Below are positions 46,921 through 55,283 of a stretch of 64,000 nt of DNA, piece by piece. Below the pieces are notes generated by a model, which was not told the origin of the DNA, made no database searches, and was given only the letters and a program-made list of their open reading frames with translations. Positions within the stretch are counted from its first letter, which is position 1. Each line of letters opens with the position of its first letter. The translations under genes were made by a program, and so were the position numbers. The stretch is from contig JAJIZT010000001.1 in NCBI GenBank assembly GCA_029948415.1, forward strand, positions 891,753-955,752, in the 5' to 3' direction. This DNA is from Cenarchaeum symbiont of Oopsacas minuta. Lineage in GTDB: Archaea > Thermoproteota > Nitrososphaeria > Nitrososphaerales > Nitrosopumilaceae.

Positions 46921-48500
46921 TGGCAAAGACTAGAGTAAAAAAGCTCGTGACAGACTCGATGATACCAGTTGACTCTTTTTACTCTAAAAATACAAAAACC
47001 TCACGTGAAGAGCCAGGAAAATACCCATTTACGCGTGGTATACATCCTGGAATGTACAGAGACAGGCTTTGGACGATGCGCCAATATTCTGGATTTGGGG
47101 ATGCAAAACTTACCAACGAGCGTTTTAAATTCATGCTAGAAAAGGGTCAGACTGGACTTAGCATGGCATTTGATCTACCCACGCAGATAGGTCACGATCC
47201 AGATTCAGAACATGCAGAAGGTGAAGTTGGCAAAGTGGGTGTATCCATTGCATCATTAAAGGATATGATGACTGCATTTGATGGAATTCCACTAGGTAAA
47301 GTTAGCTCATCTATGACGATAAACTCTACTGCATCAACTCTACTTGCATACTATATTGCAGTTGGACGATCTCAAGGCTTCAAGAGTACACAACTACGAG
47401 GGACCACTCAAAACGATATACTAAAAGAATACATTGCACGCAACACCTACATTTATCCGCCAAGACCATCCATGCGCATAATCGGCGATATGATCTCATA
47501 CTGTGCAAAAAATGTACCACAATGGTATCCAGTATCAATATCTGGATATCATATGAGAGAAGCTGGATGCACTGCAGTACAAGAAGTGGCATTTACTTTG
47601 GCTAATGCAATTGCCTATATTCAGACATGCCTTGATCAGGGATTAAAGATAGATGACTTTGCTCCAAGATTATCATTCTTTTTTTGTTGCACGATAGAAT
47701 TTTTTGAAGAGATTGCAAAATTCCGTGTTGCCCGCAGAGTGTATTCAAAAATATTAAAAGAAAAATTTGGAGCAAAAAATCCCCGCTCTCTACAGTTGAA
47801 ATTTCATACACAGACTAGCGGCGAATCACTTACAGCACAACAGCCAGATAACAATATAGTACGTGTGGCAATCCAATCGATGGCTGCAGTTTTGGGGGGC
47901 ACACAATCGCTTCATACAAACTCGCGCGATGAAGCGCTAGCCCTTCCGACGCAGGCATCTGCCAAGATTGCTCTACGAACACAGCAGATAGTAGGATATG
48001 AGAGTGGAATAACAAAGACAGCCGATCCGCTTGCAGGCTCACATTATGTCGAATATTTGTGCGAGCAGATAGAGGATCAAGTATGGAAGTATCTCAAACG
48101 CATAGAAAAGATGGGCGGTTCGATTAAGGCAATAGAGCGAGGATTCTTTCAATCAGAGATTCGTAAAAATGCATACCGACTCAAAAAAGAGACCGATACT
48201 GAAGAGCGTATAATTGTCGGCGTAAACAAGTTTGTCGATCCTGATGAGAAACAGCAAGATCTATTACGTATAGGAGAGAGCGTGGGCACAGCACAGGCAA
48301 AGGCCATTGCTAAATTACGTAAATCGCGCAACTCTGCAAAGGTAGAGAGATCACTCTCTGCTCTTGCATCTGCAGCAGATGGTTCTGAAAACTTGATGCC
48401 TCTTTTACTCGATGCAGTTACTTCATACGCTACAACCGGTGAGATTAGCAATACACTGCGTGGTGTATTTGGTGAGTATAGACCAAAGGAGGTATTTTGA
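46920..48500 (+). CDS. mcmA1: Methylmalonyl-CoA mutase, catalytic (large) subunit
   Basis: 526 residues, the TIM-barrel subunit without a fused B12 domain. RGIHPGMYRDRLWTMRQYSG, GQTGLSMAFDLPTQIGHD, RGTTQNDILKEYIARNTYI and SISGYHMREAG are family landmarks. The B12 partner is the separate gene at 14126-14554. Together they make succinyl-CoA in the 3HP/4HB cycle. It lies between meaB and the epimerase gene with overlaps on both sides, an operon dedicated to this step. Confidence 0.96.
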   Translation: MAKTRVKKLVTDSMIPVDSFYSKNTKTSREEPGKYPFTRGIHPGMYRDRLWTMRQYSGFGDAKLTNERFKFMLEKGQTGLSMAFDLPTQIGHDPDSEHAEGEVGKVGVSIASLKDMMTAFDGIPLGKVSSSMTINSTASTLLAYYIAVGRSQGFKSTQLRGTTQNDILKEYIARNTYIYPPRPSMRIIGDMISYCAKNVPQWYPVSISGYHMREAGCTAVQEVAFTLANAIAYIQTCLDQGLKIDDFAPRLSFFFCCTIEFFEEIAKFRVARRVYSKILKEKFGAKNPRSLQLKFHTQTSGESLTAQQPDNNIVRVAIQSMAAVLGGTQSLHTNSRDEALALPTQASAKIALRTQQIVGYESGITKTADPLAGSHYVEYLCEQIEDQVWKYLKRIEKMGGSIKAIERGFFQSEIRKNAYRLKKETDTEERIIVGVNKFVDPDEKQQDLLRIGESVGTAQAKAIAKLRKSRNSAKVERSLSALASAADGSENLMPLLLDAVTSYATTGEISNTLRGVFGEYRPKEVF

Positions 48501-48892
48501 TGCGCATAGACCATGTGGCAATTGCAGTTGTAGATTTGGATGCTGCTGTAAAACAATATGCAAACGTGCTTGGAGTTGTAGACATTACATACGAAACTGT
48601 CGAATCTGAAAAGGTGCGTGTTGCAATATTACGTATGGAGAATGCTAGCATAGAGCTTTTAGAGTCTACTGGCGATGGTCCGATTAAAAAATTTCTAGAT
48701 AAAAATGGATCTGGGTTACATCATATCGCCCTTGAAACAGCAGACATTGACGGGCAAGTATCAAAGATTGAGGCATGTGGTGCAAAGATTCTCGGCAACA
48801 TACGTTCAGGATCTAGAGGAACGCGTATTGCATTTGTACACCCAAAATCACTCTCTGGTGTATTAACAGAGCTATGCGAGCATTCAAAATAA
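48500..48892 (+). CDS. mce: Methylmalonyl-CoA epimerase
   Basis: About 130 residues, vicinal-oxygen-chelate fold. MRIDHVAIAVVDLDAAV, LHHIALETADIDGQ and the late TELCEH supply the metal-binding His and Glu pattern. It interconverts (S)- and (R)-methylmalonyl-CoA for the mutase. I prefer the ATG at 48500 over the TTG at 48497: a strong Shine-Dalgarno AGGAGGT at 48487-48493 lies seven bases before it, inside the mutase gene. Third gene of the meaB-mutase-epimerase operon. Confidence 0.94.
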   Translation: MRIDHVAIAVVDLDAAVKQYANVLGVVDITYETVESEKVRVAILRMENASIELLESTGDGPIKKFLDKNGSGLHHIALETADIDGQVSKIEACGAKILGNIRSGSRGTRIAFVHPKSLSGVLTELCEHSK

Positions 48893-48899
48893 TTTGATA

Positions 48900-49487
48900 T
48901 TATTCCACTAGACGTAGAGTATCGCTTGCAGTTATTATGCCGATAATCTTTGAATTCTTGGAGACTAGTATGCATTTTGTTATTCGTATCAGAGTAACAA
49001 GTGCGTTGGCTGGAGTCTTGTAGTCTACAATGGGAGGGGCTGTCTCCATAACATCAGAGAGTTTTATCTTGTTCAAATCTCTTCCTCCACCATCAAGGTA
49101 TCTTACAATTCCATCTTCTGTAACGAGTCCAACAATAGCAGTGTTGCGAAATACTGGTACTTGACTGATGGAAAACTCTCTCATATTTGCCACTGCTGTA
49201 TGAAGTGTATCGTTAATGTCCAACTTTACCATACGCATACTACATACATCCCCGGCTTTTTTCTTTGATGATGTTCCCTCTAGTGTAGCAAGACTGTCAA
49301 ATATCCTCTTTGCTGTCTCATAGCTAGGCTTGCTACGACCAGACTCTACTTGGTTTATCATCGATGTACTCACGCCTGCCATACTTGCAAGTTTCTTTTG
49401 TGTAACGCCAATCTTTATGCGTATCTTACTAATTGTATCTAGCTTTGGTAACACGGCAACAGGTTGTATATAGATCGGTTTTAACAT
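48900..49487 (-). CDS. HTH plus CBS-pair regulator
   Basis: 195 residues. A Cro/C1-type HTH at about 18-70 (GVTQKKLASMAGVSTSMINQ, VESGRSKPSYETAKRI) is followed by two CBS motifs (LHTAVANMREFSISQVPVF, GLVTEDGIVRYL and KIIGIITASDTLRLVE). CBS pairs bind adenosine nucleotides, so this is a likely energy-sensing transcription factor. It converges on the epimerase gene, seven bases away. Targets unknown. 49488-49631 is AT-rich without a visible gene. Confidence 0.88.
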   Translation of the reverse strand: MLKPIYIQPVAVLPKLDTISKIRIKIGVTQKKLASMAGVSTSMINQVESGRSKPSYETAKRIFDSLATLEGTSSKKKAGDVCSMRMVKLDINDTLHTAVANMREFSISQVPVFRNTAIVGLVTEDGIVRYLDGGGRDLNKIKLSDVMETAPPIVDYKTPANALVTLIRITKCILVSKNSKIIGIITASDTLRLVE

Positions 49488-49631
49488 ATCGGAGTATTAC
49501 TCTTCCAAATCAGGTCTTTTTCGTAAATTTGATCCTGCTGTTAAATTGGGGCGTTTTTTGTTAATTTAGGGTTCTATTCTAGATTCTTGATCGCATTATG
49601 TATTTTGGTCTATCGTATAAGCCAGTGTACA

Positions 49632-50078
49632 TTAACTTCCATATGTTTGAGAATATTTTGTTTGGAACATTCTCAAGAAGAAATGTTTTGCTTTAGTCCT
49701 TAGTTTTTGATGTACCTCACACATGATTATTAATTCTAAATTAACAGGAGTTAATTTGCTCTTACAGTTATCGTTATTCAATTTTATATCATGATATAAA
49801 TCATGAAGTTGTTCTTGAAGCTCGTTGCTAAAATAACGAATATTTGTACTGGATACAACTCCATCATATACATTGGTGTGAAAATATGTGATTACATCGA
49901 GTTTATCAAACTGAATGTGCCTTATTACTAAATTTTTATTATAAGCAATTTCCGAATACATTATTGATGATAACTCACGTTTCATTTGTTCTGAATCTCC
50001 GTGCTTTTTTAATATATACGTTAGAAGTGCCGTTATCGTAGACATGACAAGTATAATAAAATCTTCAACATTCATCAT
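49632..50078 (-). CDS. Membrane-anchored protein of unknown function
   Basis: 148 residues. Residues about 5-24 (DFIILVMSTITALLTYILKK) form one membrane segment; the rest is soluble and helical with LSSIMYSEIAYNKNLVIRH. No family recognised. It is low in GC like the rest of 49500-53400 and lies left of the IS66-2 insertion, in line with two further minus-strand genes on the other side, so the three may once have been closer. Confidence 0.6.
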   Translation of the reverse strand: MMNVEDFIILVMSTITALLTYILKKHGDSEQMKRELSSIMYSEIAYNKNLVIRHIQFDKLDVITYFHTNVYDGVVSSTNIRYFSNELQEQLHDLYHDIKLNNDNCKSKLTPVNLELIIMCEVHQKLRTKAKHFFLRMFQTKYSQTYGS

Positions 50079-50133
50079 ACATAATTTAATAAAATAATGA
50101 CGTTATGGATTTTTTCATATTTTTAAATATTTT

Positions 50134-51586
50134 GTAACTATCTAGAGTTTTGAAGTACCATCCACAAGATATTGCATCATATAGTCATGAAAGTTTAGAT
50201 TTCGTTGTCTACATGTCTCCTTTACACTCATCAATATCTTGTGTGATGTAGCGCCATCATCTGTTCGATGACCGTTTGTAATCTTTCGTATTACCACGTT
50301 TGGTCTAATCGCTCTCTCGGCAGTATTGTTATGTGAATCAGTTCCAGTCTTCAAGAACGTGAAAAGCATGTCTTGTTCACGCTTTAGACGTTTGACAAAT
50401 CGGATACAATTCTTTTCTGTATATTTTTTGGATAAAAGAGACGATAAACGACGCTCGAGTTTGTGTATAACATCTGATTTATCATGAATATTTACAGCAT
50501 CATGTGAGTCATTTAGGATCTTTTTCAAACATTTTCCAAAAGCAATAAACTCTTTTTTGGGATTTTTATACTGTAGAGTCTCATGAATTTCTCTCATATA
50601 ATGAACATGGCATCTTTGATGACTGTTTCCAACGTAATTCCACGCAGACCATGAATCACTTGTAATGTTTCCAGTGTATCCTTTTAACATTCTCATTGGA
50701 GCTATTCTACCACGTGATTTGTCAATCTCATATATGGTAGTCCATTTTCCAACAAATGCCCACAACCAATGATTCTTCCCGTTGATGCGCCAGCTAGTCT
50801 CATCCCCATGTATATTCAACTCGGTTTTTAGATCTCTTATCATCTGTTCATATAATGGACCAAATGCTGTAGCAGTTTTTTTTACTGCGTGATTTATGGT
50901 AGATTCATTCATGTGTATGCCGTATATCATTTCTAATAGTTGGGATATTTTTTGATATGATAATCCAAGTGTTTTGAGTACAATTAAAAGTGCTGCTAGT
51001 CTGATTCCAAATCTTTCATTTGGTAATGCAGTATGGATTTTTGGTGTTATTGTTTTTTTGCAACATTTACAATATCTTCTAGATATCGTATATTCAGTAT
51101 TGCATACCTGTGCTGGAATAATATCTTCTACTATACGTGTGTATTTGTGCACAATTTTGGATAGTTTGTTTCCGCAGACATGACATGATTTTTGATCCAC
51201 CTCGGTTTTGTTATCAATGTGAACTGGTCGTTTTCTACTGGTTCTTGCATGTTTGGAGTGTTTTCTTTTTATGACTGAATCTGGTTTGTTGGGTTTTGCA
51301 CGAATATTCTTTGCTACAAGAGCATTTATCGTGATTTTTAATTCTTCATTCTCATTTTTTGTCTGTTGTATCGTTTCTCCTTGTTGTTTGTTTTCCTTGC
51401 GTAATAATGCAATTTCCTTATGTGATAATGCAAGTTCTTTCTCTAGATTCTCAGACCTAGGACAAATGTGGTCTATTTTTTCATTATTCATGAACGATTT
51501 TTTGTATTATACACCTGATCCAAAAATGTAATGATGAAAAATATTGGATCAAATGGTCAGATTACTTCAAAACTCTAGATAGTTAC
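50134..51586 (-). mobile_element. IS66 type 2, intact copy with 8-bp target duplication
   Basis: Inverted repeats GTAACTATCTAGAGTTTTG (50134 on) and its complement ending at 51586 match over 24 bases. The flanks on both sides read AATATTTT (50126-50133 and 51587-51594), the 8-bp target duplication of IS66 elements. Single-ORF IS66 variant of about 1.45 kb. Likely recent. Confidence 0.93.
50142..51491 (-). CDS. IS66-family transposase, intact
   Basis: 449 residues. An N-terminal coiled coil (about 10-60), a zinc ribbon (CHVCGNK ... YCKCCKKTI, about 103-150), then the DDE core: Asp in HGDETSWR, Asp in TSDSWSAW, Glu in NNTAERAIRP. No interruption is visible, and the C-terminal SLK-like tail is present. 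With the complete ends and target duplication this element should be active. A broken copy is at 17993-18921. Confidence 0.94.
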   Translation of the reverse strand: MNNEKIDHICPRSENLEKELALSHKEIALLRKENKQQGETIQQTKNENEELKITINALVAKNIRAKPNKPDSVIKRKHSKHARTSRKRPVHIDNKTEVDQKSCHVCGNKLSKIVHKYTRIVEDIIPAQVCNTEYTISRRYCKCCKKTITPKIHTALPNERFGIRLAALLIVLKTLGLSYQKISQLLEMIYGIHMNESTINHAVKKTATAFGPLYEQMIRDLKTELNIHGDETSWRINGKNHWLWAFVGKWTTIYEIDKSRGRIAPMRMLKGYTGNITSDSWSAWNYVGNSHQRCHVHYMREIHETLQYKNPKKEFIAFGKCLKKILNDSHDAVNIHDKSDVIHKLERRLSSLLSKKYTEKNCIRFVKRLKREQDMLFTFLKTGTDSHNNTAERAIRPNVVIRKITNGHRTDDGATSHKILMSVKETCRQRNLNFHDYMMQYLVDGTSKL

Positions 51587-51967
51587 AATATTTTTTATAC
51601 TGTCCTGTATTATTTTGTGGGTAAGTAATTCGCGTTCTTTTGTAAGTTCAAGTAAAGCCACATTTGGCGGCATACCATTTTTCCAAAATACATTATTTTT
51701 ATTCATATATAATGTATTTTTAGATTTTAATAGATCTATAATTATGTGATATAACAACACATCTCTTGAATTATGTGTGAGATTCTTTGTAATTTGTTTT
51801 GGCAGGTTTATTTTTATGTTCACTGTATGATAATCTTCATCATTATTCGTAGCATGATTCAGATCATCATTTTTTTCAATTTTCACTTTAAATCCATTTT
51901 CAGATTTATTTTCATATGCACTAGATTCTGTTTTTGGAAATGGTGTTCGTGTATTTGTTTCTGACAT
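51575..51967 (-). CDS. Small protein, 3' end rewritten by IS66-2
   Basis: 130 residues. The first about 45 are polar and probably disordered (SETNTRTPFPKTESSAYENK); the rest is more structured (TVNIKINLPKQITKNLTHNS, LTKERELLTHKIIQDSI). The last codons (NIVTI-stop) lie in the target duplication and the IS66-2 terminal repeat; without the IS the frame would stop after NI (ATT TAA). It is 55 bases downstream of the gene at 52023 and may pair with it. No family recognised. Confidence 0.6.
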   Translation of the reverse strand: MSETNTRTPFPKTESSAYENKSENGFKVKIEKNDDLNHATNNDEDYHTVNIKINLPKQITKNLTHNSRDVLLYHIIIDLLKSKNTLYMNKNNVFWKNGMPPNVALLELTKERELLTHKIIQDSIKNIVTI

Positions 51968-52022
51968 CCTTGCGTTTCTAAATACATTTTGTCTCTTAAT
52001 AGTTTTTGGTCGATCATATATA

Positions 52023-52526
52023 TTACTGCATTACCAATTTCAATTTTTCAAGTTTTTTCCAAATTTTGTCACATTGCTCTTTTGAAAAATTTGTGCCTTC
52101 TTTATGAATTACCGCATTTACAGCTTTTTTCTGATCCAAATTCTCCGAATGATTGAGGAGATGTAAGGATGCTGCAATTTCCCAGTTGTCCATATTCCTT
52201 AATTCTTGTATTAATTTTACAGATTGTTTGAATTGATGTTCAATTTTATCATCTCGGAATAATCTCCCTTTTTTATCTTCAACCTCGCCATATACTTCTG
52301 TTAACTCAAATCCCATCTGTGCCAATTTAGAACAGTATGGTCCACGCAAATAATATGAAAAATCATATCCTAAATAGACTCCAAATGATTGTATAATGTA
52401 AATTATCTTTTGCAATTTAAGACGATCATCAAAATTATTCATCGAAAAATTATATTCTACGGAATTTGAATTGGATATTTTTTTTAAGATAAATCCTAAA
52501 TCAACTGCAGGTGTGGTAACAAACAT
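52023..52526 (-). CDS. YwgA-like protein
   Basis: 167 residues. RLKLQKIIYIIQSFGVYLGY followed by FSYYLRGPYCSKLAQ resembles the start of YwgA-type and related SocA/Panacea-like proteins, where a helical domain opens with KLQKLLY and a YxxGPYS motif. Panacea domains act as antitoxins or proteolysis adaptors; this resemblance is by motif only. The gene heads a minus-strand pair with 51575-51967. Low GC, in an accessory patch with IS elements. Confidence 0.6.
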   Translation of the reverse strand: MFVTTPAVDLGFILKKISNSNSVEYNFSMNNFDDRLKLQKIIYIIQSFGVYLGYDFSYYLRGPYCSKLAQMGFELTEVYGEVEDKKGRLFRDDKIEHQFKQSVKLIQELRNMDNWEIAASLHLLNHSENLDQKKAVNAVIHKEGTNFSKEQCDKIWKKLEKLKLVMQ

Positions 52527-52669
52527 TTTGTTTTACACCCTAGTTGTAGAGTATTGCATATCGACATAATGATCTACTTTAGAGATACATCGAATTACGA
52601 TCTGGAGAATGTTCATGTGGTTGCTGCAAGTCATACGCGATAGGTTAAAAACATCAGGCATATAACTTG

Positions 52670-52749
52670 TGTACGAGGCCTACTCTGTAATTTTATGCGT
52701 AAATCTAGAACTTTTTTAATAATTATGGGCAGGGATGTGACCTCATACA
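52670..52749. mobile_element. 80-bp MITE-like element with IS66-1-like ends
   Basis: Left end TGTACGAGG and right end GACCTCATACA are inverted repeats related to the IS66-1 terminus (TATGAGGTCAGCT). The interior TACTCTGTAATTTTATGCGT also follows an IS66-1-type end at 15845-15883 (TACTCTGTATTTTTATGCGT). No coding potential. The rest of 52527-52758 shows nothing else. Confidence 0.55.
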
Positions 52750-52758
52750 AACAAATAG

Positions 52759-53115
52759 TTAGCATGGTGTTGGTGTTTCACATAACCTATTCTCAATATC
52801 TGAAATACAATATACATTTTTAATTAAAGAGAGTATTTTAGTATCATACAGTTTATTTAATATTGTAACTGAGGATTTCGTTTTTCCAATATCACACGTT
52901 GTTAAATGACAAATATTGCAATCCCTACTTTTTTTCAGAATTTTCCATAATTTAATTTCTTTAACATCTGTTTTAAATATGATCTGTTCTGACTTTATAT
53001 TTTGTTTTGGCACATGTACCCAATATGGTATATGCTGTTTGGTCAATATTTTGATAATCCTATTACGATTTAATTCACCTTCAATAAATATTATCACCAT
53101 GTATTCTCTAGACAA
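52759..53115 (-). CDS. Hypothetical small protein, Cys-containing
   Basis: 118 residues. It alternates strands and basic helices (YMVIIFIEGELNRNRIIKIL, PYWVHVPKQNIKSEQIIF) and has four cysteines in the middle and end (CNICHLTTC). It follows the gene at 53131-53355 on the same strand by 15 bases, so the two are probably one unit. Both handle like small ferredoxin-fold proteins. No family recognised. Confidence 0.5.
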   Translation of the reverse strand: MSREYMVIIFIEGELNRNRIIKILTKQHIPYWVHVPKQNIKSEQIIFKTDVKEIKLWKILKKSRDCNICHLTTCDIGKTKSSVTILNKLYDTKILSLIKNVYCISDIENRLCETPTPC

Positions 53116-53130
53116 CTTGTAATGCTAAAA

Positions 53131-53355
53131 TCAATTAACAATTATTTGGTGTATGTTATTACAGTGTTCTTGCAATATTTTTTGCGCAATTTTTTTTGCA
53201 ATTTCATTAGATTTGAAATGTTTCATTGCGATGTGATCCCCTCCAAAAATATTGGGGTCACTGTTGATCGAAAAACCCATTCTCCTCATATCTTTTTTTA
53301 CTATTTTACAAGAATCTTTGTTTACACAGTCAACCAAAAATGTATATTCTTTCAT
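53131..53355 (-). CDS. Hypothetical 74-residue protein
   Basis: KEYTFLVDCVNKDSCKIVKK and IAMKHFKSNEIAKKIAQKIL suggest an alpha/beta miniature domain. First of a two-gene minus-strand unit with 52759-53115. Short and unsupported by recognisable motifs, but the absence of overlapping better frames and the tandem arrangement favour a real gene. Confidence 0.45.
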   Translation of the reverse strand: MKEYTFLVDCVNKDSCKIVKKDMRRMGFSINSDPNIFGGDHIAMKHFKSNEIAKKIAQKILQEHCNNIHQIIVN

Positions 53356-53410
53356 TGTTAATATGAGATTAAAACTTCTTATAAATTTTATCTTGACTAA
53401 TTACTGAATA

Positions 53411-53627
53411 GACCGTATGCATATCCATGTGCTATCTTTATAAACAATTCTAGCATTTTTCGTTAATCCCGCATAGCTTTCGCTAGGTGTGTACTTTCCG
53501 TTTCTGAAGAAAAGGACAACTATCCATACGAGGTTTACCCTCACAACCTTTCTTCATCCAATCGTTAGATCATGCCGCAGTTATTGACCGGAGTTTAATC
53601 TCCAATGCATAAGACGCGGTTGCGAAT
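53411..53627 (-). ncRNA. Candidate IS110 bridge-RNA region
   Basis: Non-coding tail of the IS110 element, kept in copy 1 and in the isolated fragment at 21062. On the transposase strand it holds TAGC-GAAA-GCTA (plus coordinates 53474-53485), a GNRA-capped hairpin, and GGTTGTGAGGGTAAACCTCG, which can fold as another stem. IS110-family elements encode a structured bridge RNA in such regions. No fold was computed. Confidence 0.3.
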
Positions 53628-54721
53628 CTAACTGTAATTGCTTTCAAACTCTTTACTCTCCTTTAACATCCAGTATATGACACGTAACATCTTTGATGCA
53701 GTGGCTACTGTGGCCTTGCCCGTGCCTTTTTTTCTTGCGAGTCTTTTGTAAAACCGTGTGACATTGCTTTTTGGTGCACACCTTACATGTGTGCGGACTG
53801 CTTCACTCAAAATCCACCTCATCATTCTGCTACCTCTTTTTGTTATCCTGCCATGCTTTACCATATCTGCAGAATTGCGTACACTTGGAACCAAACCTGC
53901 ATACGAACACAAACGGTAAGAATCTCATCACATCATCAATCTCTACCAAGGCACTGTAATCACCAATTCCTGGAATTGTCTTTAGCAATTGGATCTGTTT
54001 ATTAGATCTTGCAATTTGGTATATCCTTTTGTTTGTTTTTGCAATGAGTCTATCATACGAGTCTATCGCCTCTAGATGATTCATCAATTCTGTAATCACC
54101 TATGAAATGAAGCGATTCGTTGTACTTTTGAGTAAATGTTGTACCTGTAATCTTTATCCCCTCTTGTAATAGGATTCCATGTATGGCATTTTTTTCACTC
54201 GTTCTCATCTGTACACTCCAATGTCTATGTCGTACAAGGCGCCTCCATTCCACCACAATTTTTGTTGGAACATGGCACAGTGCAATATATCCGCCACGGT
54301 AAAGGTCTGCAAGTATCATTGCGTCAATCTTGTCAGTTTTTTTCTTGGATGATGCAATTGCCTTTGTCTGGTATGGGTTCGAGAGAGATACATCCAGCTT
54401 TAGATCTTTTGTCATGAACGTAAACAAGCCATACCAAACAGATGAGGATTCCATGATACATTTTGCACTCTTTGGAACATTTTTTAAGAAAAACTTTTTC
54501 ACCTCATCGTTGTCTCTATCGACTCTCTCGTTAAAGACAATTTTACCTTTTTTGTCCATCATTGCAACCTGAAGGAACTCCTTGTGGACGTCAATACCAA
54601 CGTACATGTAGGATCTGTCAAAATACGGTAATGATTTTGTTTGTTTTTTAGTTTTGTGATGGCCAGATCTCTTTTTGTTCTTATTCTTACAACCTTCTAA
54701 AGTCCTAGTTTTTCTGTGCAC
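53628..54721 (-). pseudogene. IS110 transposase (copy 2), two frameshifts
   Basis: From 54721: GIDVHKEFLQVAMMDKKGK, MESSSVWYGLF and KTDKIDAMILADL give the DEDD catalytic domain, 222 residues to a stop after GDRLV. The next frame starts ITELMNHLEAIDSYDRL and carries the Transposase_20 domain (LLKTIPGIGDYSAL), and a third frame continues CSYAGLVPSVRNSAD to a stop at 53628. Both breaks are also in copy 1. Confidence 0.86.
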
Positions 54722-54971
54722 ATATGGTTAATGTCTAATCATCTGAATTCTTTGATCTCTTGGGCACATATGGTCAAGTCTTGGTCATGGAGAAAATATG
54801 TTGAATTTTGAATATATCAAGATTGGTATGTGAGTTATTATTGATAGTAATGTAGCAGTATATGCAACGCAAATTTTTTGCTGATTTGGAACAAGATCGT
54901 GTCTTTGATCCAGTTGATGTTACATACTAGTATGGTCAAGATTTAATAATATTGTACATACAGTACATATA

Positions 54972-55283
54972 ATGCTGTTTGGAGTCTTTGCCATACATAG
55001 CCCAGAATCATGTCCTCTCAACAACGATACTAGCGCAGAAAAGATCTTGTATATGTATGACAAGATGGGCTCACATCTTGCCGAATTTAACATTCATAAA
55101 GTGATCGGTTCGTATGTATCGGCACTAGAACACCAGTGGATACTCATACTAGATGCAAAGAGTGCACATGACATTGAGGAATTTTGCATCAAAGTGGGAA
55201 TCTCGTCTATAAACACAGTAAAGATTGTACCGCTGAATACCTTTGAAGACATTGTAGAGAGAATAAAGTCTGGCAACCACTAA
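54972..55283 (+). CDS. Small ferredoxin-fold-like protein, function unknown
   Basis: 103 residues. MLFGVFAIHSPESCPLN, then two helices and strands (HQWILILDAKSAHDIEEF, INTVKIVPLNTFEDI). The pattern resembles dimeric alpha-beta barrel proteins such as DUF3303/YciI-like. The stop overlaps that of the convergent PPDK gene by four bases. 54732-54971 upstream is AT-rich without a gene. Confidence 0.65.
   Translation: MLFGVFAIHSPESCPLNNDTSAEKILYMYDKMGSHLAEFNIHKVIGSYVSALEHQWILILDAKSAHDIEEFCIKVGISSINTVKIVPLNTFEDIVERIKSGNH

Larger units (their letters stand above)
53405..54731 (-). mobile_element. IS110, copy 2 (near full length)
   Basis: About 1.33 kb from TATGCATATCCATGTGC (53411) to CACATATGGTTA (54731). 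Only about ten bases precede the transposase start, while about 217 bases follow its end, so the conserved non-coding part is on the 3' side as in the IS1111 branch. Copy 1 is at 40158-41413, an isolated end at 21062-21132. Confidence 0.88.
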
